Below, piece by piece: positions 26,120 through 33,724 of a stretch of 64,000 nucleotides of DNA. A program made the translations under genes and the position numbers. Below the pieces are notes generated by a model, which saw only the letters and a list, made by a program, of their open reading frames with translations, ran no database searches and was not told the DNA's origin. The first letter of the stretch is position 1; every line of letters starts with the position of its first letter. Source of the DNA: JAFGPL01 sp046485045 (GTDB lineage Bacteria > Bacteroidota > Bacteroidia > Bacteroidales > UBA10428); the NCBI GenBank assembly GCA_046485045.1, contig JAWOHT010000007.1, positions 1 to 64,000 of the forward strand. Reading direction: 5' to 3'.

Positions 26120-29100
26120 TTATGAAGTGCTTTCTGTATTTACAGTTCCCTGATCAAGAGGCAATGTGAACGAAAAGGTACTTCCTTTTCCAACCTCACT
26201 TAGCACGGAGATAACACCCCCATTTTTTTCAACAAATTCTTTGCAAAGTATAAGTCCAAGGCCAGATCCCCTTTCATCATTTGTTCCCGGTCTCGATTCA
26301 TTATACTCTGTAGAAAACAGGTGATCAAGGAATTTTTTTTCCATTCCTATTCCGTTATCGGTTACCGAAATCTTTGCATGTTTTTTCTCTTTTACTGTTA
26401 AAACTTCCACTACCCCACCCTCAAGAGAGAACTTAATTGCATTGGTTATCAGGTTTCTCATAATTGTATTTACCATTTCGTAATCAGCAAATACATATTC
26501 AACACCAGATTCCTTAAAAATAATATCAACACCCTTTTTGCGGGCTATTTCATGATAAAGCTTCAGGTTATCTGTAACAAGTTTATGAGTATTGATTAAT
26601 TCCGGTGTAAAACTAATCTTATTGATCTGAGATGCGGCCCACTTCAATAGGTTCTCAAGCAGGTTATATACTTTATTAGTCGAAGTATAAATATAACCGG
26701 CGATATTCTTCTTCTGAATTTCATCCATTTTTTCAAAATCGTTGAGCAAAATATCAGAAAATCCAAGAATATTATTGAAAGGACCACGCAGATCGTGAGC
26801 AATAATTGAAAACAATTTGTCTTTTCCTGAATTGAGTACCTTTAGCTCTTCGTTTGCATTCGCCAGACTGGTAGATTGTTCTTCAATCTGCTGCTGTCTT
26901 TCTTCAAGCAAAGCATTGGTATTGTTCAGGTCTGTTGTTTGGGCTTTCAGTAATTTATTAATTTCTTTTAGTTGTCTGGTGCTTTCATCGACTTTTTGAC
27001 TAAGGAGATTCTTTTGTTTTCTCAATTGAGCTGTACGGTACAGGTAAATAAAGATGAATGAACCCGATATAAAAAGAACACACAGTGTGTAAAACCACCA
27101 GGTCCTATACCAGGGGGGAAGAATTCTTAAATAAATTGAGGCGCCTTCGTAATTCCATAATCCATCGTTGTTAGATGCCCTTACCCTAAAAGTATATTTG
27201 CCCGGGTTAAGATTGGTGTAGCTTGCTTCACGCCTGTTCCCTGACCGGTTCCATTTTGGGTCAAAGCCCTCCAGCATATATTCATATTGGTTTTTGTCGG
27301 CATGTATCAAATTGAGGGCAAGAAATTCAAAGGTGATGATACTTTGCATGTATTTCAGAATCAAAGTGTCGGTATAGCTTATGTGTTTTTGCAAAATTGA
27401 ATTGGGAGAATAATCTGTTACCTCTTCATAAAAAAGCTTGATCCCTGAAATGATCACTTTGGGTATGGTTTTATTAATTTTAAGACTGTCGGGGTTGAAA
27501 TAGTTAACCCCTTTGATATTTCCGAAAAATAATACGTTTTCATTGTTTTTATAGGCAGCACGAACATTGAATTCACCGGCAAACAAACCGTCATTTTTAT
27601 CAAACTCAAGACTTTTACCTGACTTAAGATTGAACCATACCAGCCCTTTCAAGGTAGACACCCAAATATTGCCCTCTCTGTCGTCGAGAATAGCACAAAT
27701 ATGGTTGCAAGACGAATTAAGATTAATCCTCTTAAAAGCATTGGTATTTTTATCATAGAAATTCAGGCCGTTGGTGGTACCGATCCATATGTTTTTATCC
27801 TTATCCTGATAGAGAGATAATACTTCATTGCCGGTAAGTGAGCTAGTATCATTTTCATCAGAAATGTAATTTTCAAACAGTTTTTCATCTTTTTTAAGAC
27901 GGTTAAGCCCCCATACAGTGGCTACCCAAATATTGTCTTCATGGTCGCATAATACCTGATAGGCCCAGTCATTTGAGAGGTTGTTTTTTGAAGCATTGAA
28001 ATGACTGAACTTTCTGTCTTTTTTATTAAACTTGTCTACGCCTTTGCCATGAACAGCGAGCCACAGGTTTCCTTTGCTGTCTTCTGCGACAGACCTTACA
28101 TCATTGCAAGCAATTGAACCTGAATCTCCAGGCACGTGGGTAAATGAGAAAAACCTGGAAGTAGTAGGGTCAAAATACTGCAATCCCCCGAAATAGGTAC
28201 CTGCCCACATTACATCCTCACTGTCTCTGAAGATGGTATAAACCGAACCTCTTCCAAACGATTGCTTATCAGACGGATCGTTGTAATAAGTAATTTTCTC
28301 ATGCAGAAGTCCGTTAATTACATCCACTCCATTGTTGTACATGCCCAGCCAAAGGTTTCCCTGTATATCTTCACTAATCGCAGAAATATTTTCGTTTGAA
28401 GGTATCGAGTATTCACTGGAATTTGCACCAGAACCATAAAATCCCCTTGGAATATAGCTTATCCCAACCCCTCCGGGTGAATGAAGCGTCCAGTAGTTGC
28501 CCTGCCTGTCTTGAAATATGGATACTGCAGTTTTTTTTATAGAAAAAGGATCTGTCTCATTAAAATAATACCCAAAAAATGAATCAGTACTTTCATCATA
28601 TAGTTTGATACCTGTTAAGTCGCATTGCCATAGATAATTGTTCTTGTCAAGATACATAGACCTGCCAAAACTTTCGTATGATTCACCGAAAGGATACCTT
28701 TTAATTATCTTATTATTCAGGTTCAGGCTATTAATACCTCCACCCAAGGTTGTCATCCACAATATTCCATCGCGCAATGCCAACGAAACAATATTATTAT
28801 TGCTCAGTGAGTTTGTATTATTATTATCTGCAATATATCTAATAAGGCTTTTATTGAGGATGTTATAGCAAAACAACCCTCCCTCGTCACCGGTACCTAT
28901 CCATAAATTATTTTGCAGGTCGAACAAAAAAGTTTTAATAAAATAGGATTCCAACGAGATGATTTCCGAAAACATATTCCGGGCCTCATTAAAAATATAA
29001 ATTTTGTTTTCTGCTGCAACATAAAGATTTTTATGCCGGTCTTCGTTGATATATTTAATGTAAAGGCATTCAAGACCAGAGGAGTCATCTGTGGAGGCTA

Positions 29101-29449
29101 CCCTGGTGAAAGAGTCATAAAGCGGATTATAAATGCACAATCCAAATCCGCTGCCTATCCATAATCTTCCCTTACTATCGGTGAAAAGGTTAAAGATATT
29201 ATTGCTAACAAGGGAGTTTATATCATTCTGTTTTTTCTTATATACTTTAAAATCATACCCGTTAAACCGGTTCAGTCCATTGGTGGTCCCGATCCAGATA
29301 TACCCGAGGGTGTCCTGTGCAATAGAGGTCGTAAAACTCCCGGACAGGTTGTTTTCATTAGGAAGGGAATAAAATTTCAGGTCATGCACCTGGGGGTATG
29401 AAGACTTAAAAAACATTATCAAACCTAACAGCAGAAGTTTCCTTTTCAT
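26120..29449 (-). CDS. Two-component regulator propeller sensor histidine kinase
   Basis: A 1109-residue membrane sensor. After a signal peptide (1-19) come about a dozen regulator-propeller repeats (motifs of the type DRQGNYW, DSKGRLWIGS, GLNRFN) forming two likely seven-bladed propellers up to about residue 690, a Y_Y_Y domain ending near residue 780 (YTFRVRASNNDG), one membrane helix (about 783-806), a coiled coil, and HisKA (His885 in IIAHDLRGPFNNILGF) plus HATPase (DNGIGM and GSGLGLILC). It has no receiver and no AraC-type output, unlike the hybrid two-component systems of gut Bacteroides, so it needs a separate response regulator. Ligand unknown. Confidence 0.95.
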   Translation of the reverse strand: MKRKLLLLGLIMFFKSSYPQVHDLKFYSLPNENNLSGSFTTSIAQDTLGYIWIGTTNGLNRFNGYDFKVYKKKQNDINSLVSNNIFNLFTDSKGRLWIGSGFGLCIYNPLYDSFTRVASTDDSSGLECLYIKYINEDRHKNLYVAAENKIYIFNEARNMFSEIISLESYFIKTFLFDLQNNLWIGTGDEGGLFCYNILNKSLIRYIADNNNTNSLSNNNIVSLALRDGILWMTTLGGGINSLNLNNKIIKRYPFGESYESFGRSMYLDKNNYLWQCDLTGIKLYDESTDSFFGYYFNETDPFSIKKTAVSIFQDRQGNYWTLHSPGGVGISYIPRGFYGSGANSSEYSIPSNENISAISEDIQGNLWLGMYNNGVDVINGLLHEKITYYNDPSDKQSFGRGSVYTIFRDSEDVMWAGTYFGGLQYFDPTTSRFFSFTHVPGDSGSIACNDVRSVAEDSKGNLWLAVHGKGVDKFNKKDRKFSHFNASKNNLSNDWAYQVLCDHEDNIWVATVWGLNRLKKDEKLFENYISDENDTSSLTGNEVLSLYQDKDKNIWIGTTNGLNFYDKNTNAFKRINLNSSCNHICAILDDREGNIWVSTLKGLVWFNLKSGKSLEFDKNDGLFAGEFNVRAAYKNNENVLFFGNIKGVNYFNPDSLKINKTIPKVIISGIKLFYEEVTDYSPNSILQKHISYTDTLILKYMQSIITFEFLALNLIHADKNQYEYMLEGFDPKWNRSGNRREASYTNLNPGKYTFRVRASNNDGLWNYEGASIYLRILPPWYRTWWFYTLCVLFISGSFIFIYLYRTAQLRKQKNLLSQKVDESTRQLKEINKLLKAQTTDLNNTNALLEERQQQIEEQSTSLANANEELKVLNSGKDKLFSIIAHDLRGPFNNILGFSDILLNDFEKMDEIQKKNIAGYIYTSTNKVYNLLENLLKWAASQINKISFTPELINTHKLVTDNLKLYHEIARKKGVDIIFKESGVEYVFADYEMVNTIMRNLITNAIKFSLEGGVVEVLTVKEKKHAKISVTDNGIGMEKKFLDHLFSTEYNESRPGTNDERGSGLGLILCKEFVEKNGGVISVLSEVGKGSTFSFTLPLDQGTVNTESTS

Positions 29450-29771
29450 TGTTATAATTTACGAAAAAACCGGGTAATGGTTATAAGAAAAGGTAATAAA
29501 TTACGCTTGTGAGATATAAAAATCATCTCTTAAAAAAAGAAAACAGCCGGCCTGTAAGCCGGATTTTGTTTCCCGAAAAAATCGGGACTTCTATCATTTA
29601 TCTGCGCGATCTACCCCTCCCGGCTTCTGGTAAACAGTATCAAAGCGGGCCGCTTTGTATTTCCTGCAAGCAGGAAAAACCGGGATGTACATGATCTTGC
29701 AGCCCATCAGGCAGACAGCTTCTGGTGTCACCACCAGAACCGGTGAGCTCTTACCTCACCTTCTCACCCTT

Positions 29772-29799
29772 GTTCGCCGGAACTTTTGCGAAGGCGAAC
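29772..29799 (-). repeat. 28-base palindromic element, copy 2, inside rnpB
   Basis: Arms GTTCGCC and GGCGAAC enclose a 14-base centre. It is 25/28 identical to the copy at 29906-29933 and in the same orientation. It lies around nucleotides 181-208 of the RNA, probably capping a peripheral helix in the P12 region. Confidence 0.85.
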
Positions 29800-29905
29800 C
29801 CTCGAAAAACCGGCGGACGGTCATTCTCTTCTCCGCTTCTATGCCTTCACAGACATCTTCTTTTCAGAAGGACGGCACCCTGTGCTGTCCGGACTTTCCT
29901 CCCCT

Positions 29906-29933
29906 GTTCGCCGAAGCTTTAGCGAAGGCGAAC
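29906..29933 (-). repeat. 28-base palindromic element, copy 1, inside rnpB
   Basis: Arms GTTCGCC and GGCGAAC with the inner GCTTTAGC self-complementary centre. It occupies the P3 hairpin position, directly before the conserved GAGGAAAGTCC block. Confidence 0.85.
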
Positions 29934-30009
29934 CCTGCCAGTTCGACTAACAGGAGCGATAGAACGGCCTGCTGTTTTCATTCTTCAATATTTTAATGCC
30001 GGCAGGTTA

Positions 30010-31056
30010 TCAAATTAAATATACCATTGTTGCACCATAGCCATACTCCTTGAATGAGGCATCCTGGTATCTCAGGTCAGGATATTTCTCGTCGAGTGAT
30101 TTAAGTACCTCAAATTTTAGCTTTCCGTTGCCAATGCCATGAATGAAGACCATTTTTTGTACTTTGTTCACGATGCCTTCCTCCAAGGCAGCATAAAACC
30201 TGTTCATTTGCATGGTCAGGATTTCACCGGCACTCATGCCTTCATAATTTTCAAAGATCGTTTCTATATGCAGGTCAACTTCTATAATATCTTTCTGCTT
30301 TTCCTGTACCTTGAGTTTTTCAACCGGTGCAACATTTTTTTCTGTCATGGCCCGGGCAAGCTGTTCTGCAATGGTTTGATCTATTTTAGCACTTTCATTC
30401 CCTGAAACAAAAAATATAAGCGCTTTTTCATCAAAATAATCATTCTCCTTGTAAGTGCTTTCTTTATAAAATCTTATGTCAGCCAAAGATACAACAATAT
30501 CTGCAGGCGATTGCGGTAAATATTTTCCTTTTCCAAGAAAAATAGCCTGAAAATGTACATTTTTCATTTTACCTAAATCAGACTGGTTAAAAGAGGCAAT
30601 TGAAATTTTCGTGTCAGCCTCAAGAAAACCAGACCTGATGTAATTCAATGACAAATTTTCCTGAACACCTACTAAATAAGACAGTGCATATCCACCATCG
30701 TTTATAATATACAGGTCTATGTCACTTATTCCGGCATTGTGCTGATCGGTTGGCACAAAGCCCAGTGCGATGGTTTTTGGTGTGTTTTTGGGTACATTCA
30801 GGGGCAACAATGATTCCAAACCGGCCTTGCTTCTACTCTTTATACTTTTTTGCCGCACAAGGTCTTTATTATGTATATGATTTTCCCTTTCATAATCTGC
30901 ACTGCTGCCAGATTTAATCAGTTCGCCGGCAGCCACAGGAATTTCAAAACCATCTCCGGTAAGCACCTTTACCTGCTTATCATCAATAATTTCAGATACC
31001 ACACCCCCACCCGGATCATTCAGAAACTTTACTCTATCTCCTGTTTTAAATTTCAT
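30010..31056 (-). CDS. DUF2027 / Smr-domain protein
   Basis: A 348-residue cytoplasmic protein. The N-terminal 60 residues (FKTGDRVKFLNDPGGGVVSEI) form an SH3-like barrel typical of DUF2027. The middle section is a beta sandwich (about 90-215). The C-terminal Smr domain (about 265-348) has the nuclease-type motifs EVDLHIE and FIHGIGNGKL. Smr domains occur in MutS2 and act as DNA or RNA endonucleases, recently linked to ribosome rescue, so a nucleic-acid role is likely. It is divergent from the QueA-family gene, two bases between the open reading frames if that gene's far-upstream start is used. Confidence 0.9.
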   Translation of the reverse strand: MKFKTGDRVKFLNDPGGGVVSEIIDDKQVKVLTGDGFEIPVAAGELIKSGSSADYERENHIHNKDLVRQKSIKSRSKAGLESLLPLNVPKNTPKTIALGFVPTDQHNAGISDIDLYIINDGGYALSYLVGVQENLSLNYIRSGFLEADTKISIASFNQSDLGKMKNVHFQAIFLGKGKYLPQSPADIVVSLADIRFYKESTYKENDYFDEKALIFFVSGNESAKIDQTIAEQLARAMTEKNVAPVEKLKVQEKQKDIIEVDLHIETIFENYEGMSAGEILTMQMNRFYAALEEGIVNKVQKMVFIHGIGNGKLKFEVLKSLDEKYPDLRYQDASFKEYGYGATMVYLI

Positions 31057-31087
31057 CTGTGAAAATTTTTATCCGTGCAAAATTAGT

Positions 31088-31095
31088 TATTTTTG
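31088..31095 (+). promoter_or_regulatory. Possible -7 box for the QueA-family gene
   Basis: TATTTTTG matches TAnnTTTG; transcription would begin near 31101, supporting the ATG at 31116 and not the earlier in-frame ATG at 31059. At 19 bases upstream the triplet is TTT rather than TTG. Confidence 0.45.
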
Positions 31096-31115
31096 TGCTC
31101 CTTTTTATACCGGCA

Positions 31116-32351
31116 ATGCTTAAATTACCAAATAGAATAGCAATCAGCGATTATTATTACAAGTTGCCTGAGGAAAAGATTGCCAAATATCCGGTTCCTG
31201 AAAGAGACATGTCAAAACTACTTGTCTACAGGTCAGCGAATGGGATAAAACAGGACAATTTTTTGCATATTGGCCAATACCTCCCCGCAGGTTGTTTACT
31301 TGTATTCAACAATACCAAAGTCATTTATGCCCGTTTGTACTTCAGAAAAGTCACCGGTGCTACCATTGAACTATTCTGCCTGAGGCCGGTTGAACCGGCA
31401 GATTATACGCTGATGTTCCAGACAACCGGATGCTGTGTATGGGAGTGCATGGCAGGAAATGTAAAAAGGTGGAAATCGGGGCCGCTGGTTATGGAACTTG
31501 ACATTAATGGGCAAAAGACGATATTAACTGCATCAAAAAAAGGAAAAGCAGGGGCTGATGGTTCCCTGTATATCGAATTCGTCTGGGATAATTGCAATGT
31601 TTCATTTGCTGAGATACTTGAGCATGCAGGGAATATTCCCATACCTCCTTATCTTAACCGTAAGGCTGAGAAGTCAGATTTAACCGGTTATCAAACCGTT
31701 TACTCCAGGATACAGGGATCGGTGGCTGCCCCGACAGCAGGACTTCATTTCACCGAAAGGGTTTTTACATCGTTGAAAAAGCAGCACATTAAAACCGGAG
31801 AATTAACATTGCATGTCGGCGCCGGAACTTTTCAGCCTGTTAAAGACGAAGAGGTTCAAAACCATGTAATGCACGAAGAAGAGGTTTCTGTAACGGTCGC
31901 GATGTTGGATTTAATAATAGAATATAATGAAAATACTATTGCTGTTGGCACCACCAGCGCACGTGCACTGGAAAGCCTTTACTGGCTTGGGGTTAAAATA
32001 AACATGGGTTATAAGCCTGAAAATGAAGTGCTTTATCTCGGGCAATGGGAGTGTTACCAGATGAAAGGAAATCTTTCTTCTTCAGAATCATTGGTTGTTA
32101 TTAAGCAATGGATGCAAAAACAGCATGTTACACAATTGAAATTTATTACAGGTATTATCATTGTGCCTGGCTATCAATTCGCGATTGTAAAAAAAGGAAT
32201 GATCACCAATTTTCATCAACCGGGAAGTACTTTACTGTTGCTTATTGCTGCCTTTACAGGTGAAGCATGGAAGGAAATATATTCATATGCACTTAACAAC
32301 GATTTCAAGCTTCTTAGTTACGGGGATAGCTCACTATTGCTTGCCGAATGA
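31116..32351 (+). CDS. queA: S-adenosylmethionine:tRNA ribosyltransferase-isomerase family protein (QueA-like)
   Basis: QueA transfers the ribosyl part of SAM to 7-deazaguanine in tRNA, forming epoxyqueuosine. About 411 residues from the ATG at 31116. Motifs: ISDYYYKLPEEKIAKYPVPERD, DSLLV-type SKLLVYRS, LVFNNTKVIYARL, AAPTAGLHF, LTLHVGAGTFQPV and NFHQPGSTLLLL. It is about 60 residues longer than the classic enzyme of about 350, and resembles the longer QueA-like paralogue found in many Bacteroidota, so its exact substrate is less certain. An upstream ATG at 31059 would add a hydrophobic 19-residue stretch overlapping the predicted promoter; I reject it. Confidence 0.88.
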   Translation: MLKLPNRIAISDYYYKLPEEKIAKYPVPERDMSKLLVYRSANGIKQDNFLHIGQYLPAGCLLVFNNTKVIYARLYFRKVTGATIELFCLRPVEPADYTLMFQTTGCCVWECMAGNVKRWKSGPLVMELDINGQKTILTASKKGKAGADGSLYIEFVWDNCNVSFAEILEHAGNIPIPPYLNRKAEKSDLTGYQTVYSRIQGSVAAPTAGLHFTERVFTSLKKQHIKTGELTLHVGAGTFQPVKDEEVQNHVMHEEEVSVTVAMLDLIIEYNENTIAVGTTSARALESLYWLGVKINMGYKPENEVLYLGQWECYQMKGNLSSSESLVVIKQWMQKQHVTQLKFITGIIIVPGYQFAIVKKGMITNFHQPGSTLLLLIAAFTGEAWKEIYSYALNNDFKLLSYGDSSLLLAE

Positions 32352-32401
32352 TGCCCTCTCATGAAGAATAATAAGCCAAATGACAGAATAATTTTACCAA
32401 T

Positions 32402-33481
32402 TCACCCCCCGAAACTGTAATACGACTGGCAGGCGCCTTCGCCTGAGACCATACATGCACCTATAGGATTAGAAGGGGTGCATACCTTGCCGAACAATTT
32501 ACAATCAACGGGGAGTTTCGTTCCTTTCAGCACCTCGCCACAGATACAGCCATGGGGTTCTATGGTTGGCTCAACCTCAACCTGCACCTGTTTTTCGGCA
32601 TCGAAAGCCTGAAAAGCGTGCCTGAGGCCAAGACCGCTTTTTTTAAGCACCCCCAGCCCACGCCACCAGTCATCGCGCGTTTCAAACACCTCTTTCACCA
32701 GTTTCTGTGCTTTGGTATTGCCCTGTTCGGTGACCACCCTCCGGTACTGGATTTCAATTTTATGTTTACCTTTCTCTATCTGGTCTACAAGCATGTATAT
32801 AGATTGTAGCAGGTCTGTCGGTTCAAAACCAGATATTACCACCGAAATTTTATGTTTTTCCAGCAGGCTTTTATACATGGCGGTGCCGGCAACGGCAGTT
32901 ACATGCCCGGGGCCAATGTAGCCGTCAATTTTCACTCCCTCTACAATCAGCGCAGTCATGGCAGGAGGCATGAGCTTATGGCCGCTGTAAAGAAAAAAAT
33001 TAAGAAGCCTGAGCTTCTCTGCTTCCTTAATAGCTACAGCACTTGAAGGGGTAGTTGTTTCAAAGCCTATTCCGGGAAATACAACTTTTTTTTGCGGATT
33101 TGCCTTTGCCACCTCAATAGCGTCAAGCACAGAGTAAATGATTCTTATATCGGCGCCCCCGGCTTTTTCTTCAGCCAGCGCAGATGTAGAACCGGGAACA
33201 CGCATCAGGTCACCGTATGTGGTGATGATAACATCCTGAAGCCTTGACATGGCAATGCACCTGTCAATATAATTGCGGGAGGTAACGCATACCGGGCAGC
33301 CGGGGCCTGAAAGCAGCCTGATGGTAGCAGGCAGCAGTGTATGAATACCAAAACGCCGGATAGCCATGGTATGTCCTCCGCAAACTTCCATTATAGTGAC
33401 AGGGGTTTTAGATATTTGCTTTATCTTTTCTGAAAGTTCAATAACAAGCGATCTGTTCCTGTACTCGTCTACGAATTTCAT
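32402..33481 (-). CDS. hypD: Hydrogenase maturation factor HypD
   Basis: HypD is the iron-sulfur scaffold, which with HypC assembles the Fe(CN)2CO unit of [NiFe] hydrogenases. The 359-residue protein shows MEVCGGHTMAIRRFGI, SGPGCPVCVTS, FPGIGFETTTPS and the C-terminal [4Fe-4S] ligand region (CICGEVL, CKLFGKVCTPSNPIGAC). Its start overlaps the stop of hypC by four bases (ATGA-type), so the two are translationally coupled. Order of the cluster is hypF-hypC-hypD; hypA, hypB and hypE are not in the window. Confidence 0.97.
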   Translation of the reverse strand: MKFVDEYRNRSLVIELSEKIKQISKTPVTIMEVCGGHTMAIRRFGIHTLLPATIRLLSGPGCPVCVTSRNYIDRCIAMSRLQDVIITTYGDLMRVPGSTSALAEEKAGGADIRIIYSVLDAIEVAKANPQKKVVFPGIGFETTTPSSAVAIKEAEKLRLLNFFLYSGHKLMPPAMTALIVEGVKIDGYIGPGHVTAVAGTAMYKSLLEKHKISVVISGFEPTDLLQSIYMLVDQIEKGKHKIEIQYRRVVTEQGNTKAQKLVKEVFETRDDWWRGLGVLKKSGLGLRHAFQAFDAEKQVQVEVEPTIEPHGCICGEVLKGTKLPVDCKLFGKVCTPSNPIGACMVSGEGACQSYYSFGG

Positions 33482-33723
33482 ACATCTCCTCCTTTGAACC
33501 CCTGATTTTCGGAATTTTTTAATTCTTCAAGAAGCTTAAGGGTTTCGAGCGCTTCTTCTTCGCTTATTTTCTGCAGGGCAAAACCTGTGTGGATCAATAC
33601 GTAGTCCCCCACCCTTACATCGTCAACCAGGTGAAGGCCGGCATTCACAATAGCACCTCCCACGGAGGCTTTGGCAATATTGCCATTGATTTCCAATATT
33701 TTTCCCGGTATACCTAAACACAT
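33478..33723 (-). CDS. hypC: Hydrogenase maturation chaperone HypC
   Basis: HypC is the small chaperone that carries the iron cofactor between HypD and the large subunit. The 81-residue protein begins MCLGIPGKI, with the invariant Cys2 needed for HypD and large-subunit binding, and contains VGDYVLIHTGFALQKI, another family hallmark. It starts one base after the hypF stop and overlaps hypD by four bases. Confidence 0.97.
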   Translation of the reverse strand: MCLGIPGKILEINGNIAKASVGGAIVNAGLHLVDDVRVGDYVLIHTGFALQKISEEEALETLKLLEELKNSENQGFKGGDV

Positions 33724-33724
33724 A

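Larger units (their letters stand above)
29539..29979 (-). ncRNA. rnpB: RNase P RNA (bacterial class A-like)
   Basis: The catalytic RNA that matures tRNA 5' ends. On the minus strand the 5' P1 arm GAAAACAGC..GGCC (ending at 29979) pairs with the 3' arm GGCC..GCTGTTTTC (starting at 29539), closing a 441-nt RNA. The universal 5' block GAGGAAAGTCCGGAC and the 3' block ACAAAATCCGGCTTACAGGCC are both present. A T-run follows the 3' end and probably ends transcription. A possible -33 TTG (30011-30013) with an AT-rich -7 region lies across the stop codon of the upstream Smr gene. Two copies of a 28-base palindrome sit inside it, at the P3 position and in the middle. Confidence 0.95.

Noticed and set aside
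29655..29996. An open frame of 113 codons overlapping the RNase P RNA on the plus strand
   Set aside because: It is antisense to rnpB and its codons follow the RNA's helices, with no protein family resemblance.
31059..31115. Upstream start for the QueA-like gene giving a signal-peptide-like extension
   Set aside because: It overlaps a promoter-like box, and the family begins at the later ATG; the hydrophobic stretch is probably non-coding.
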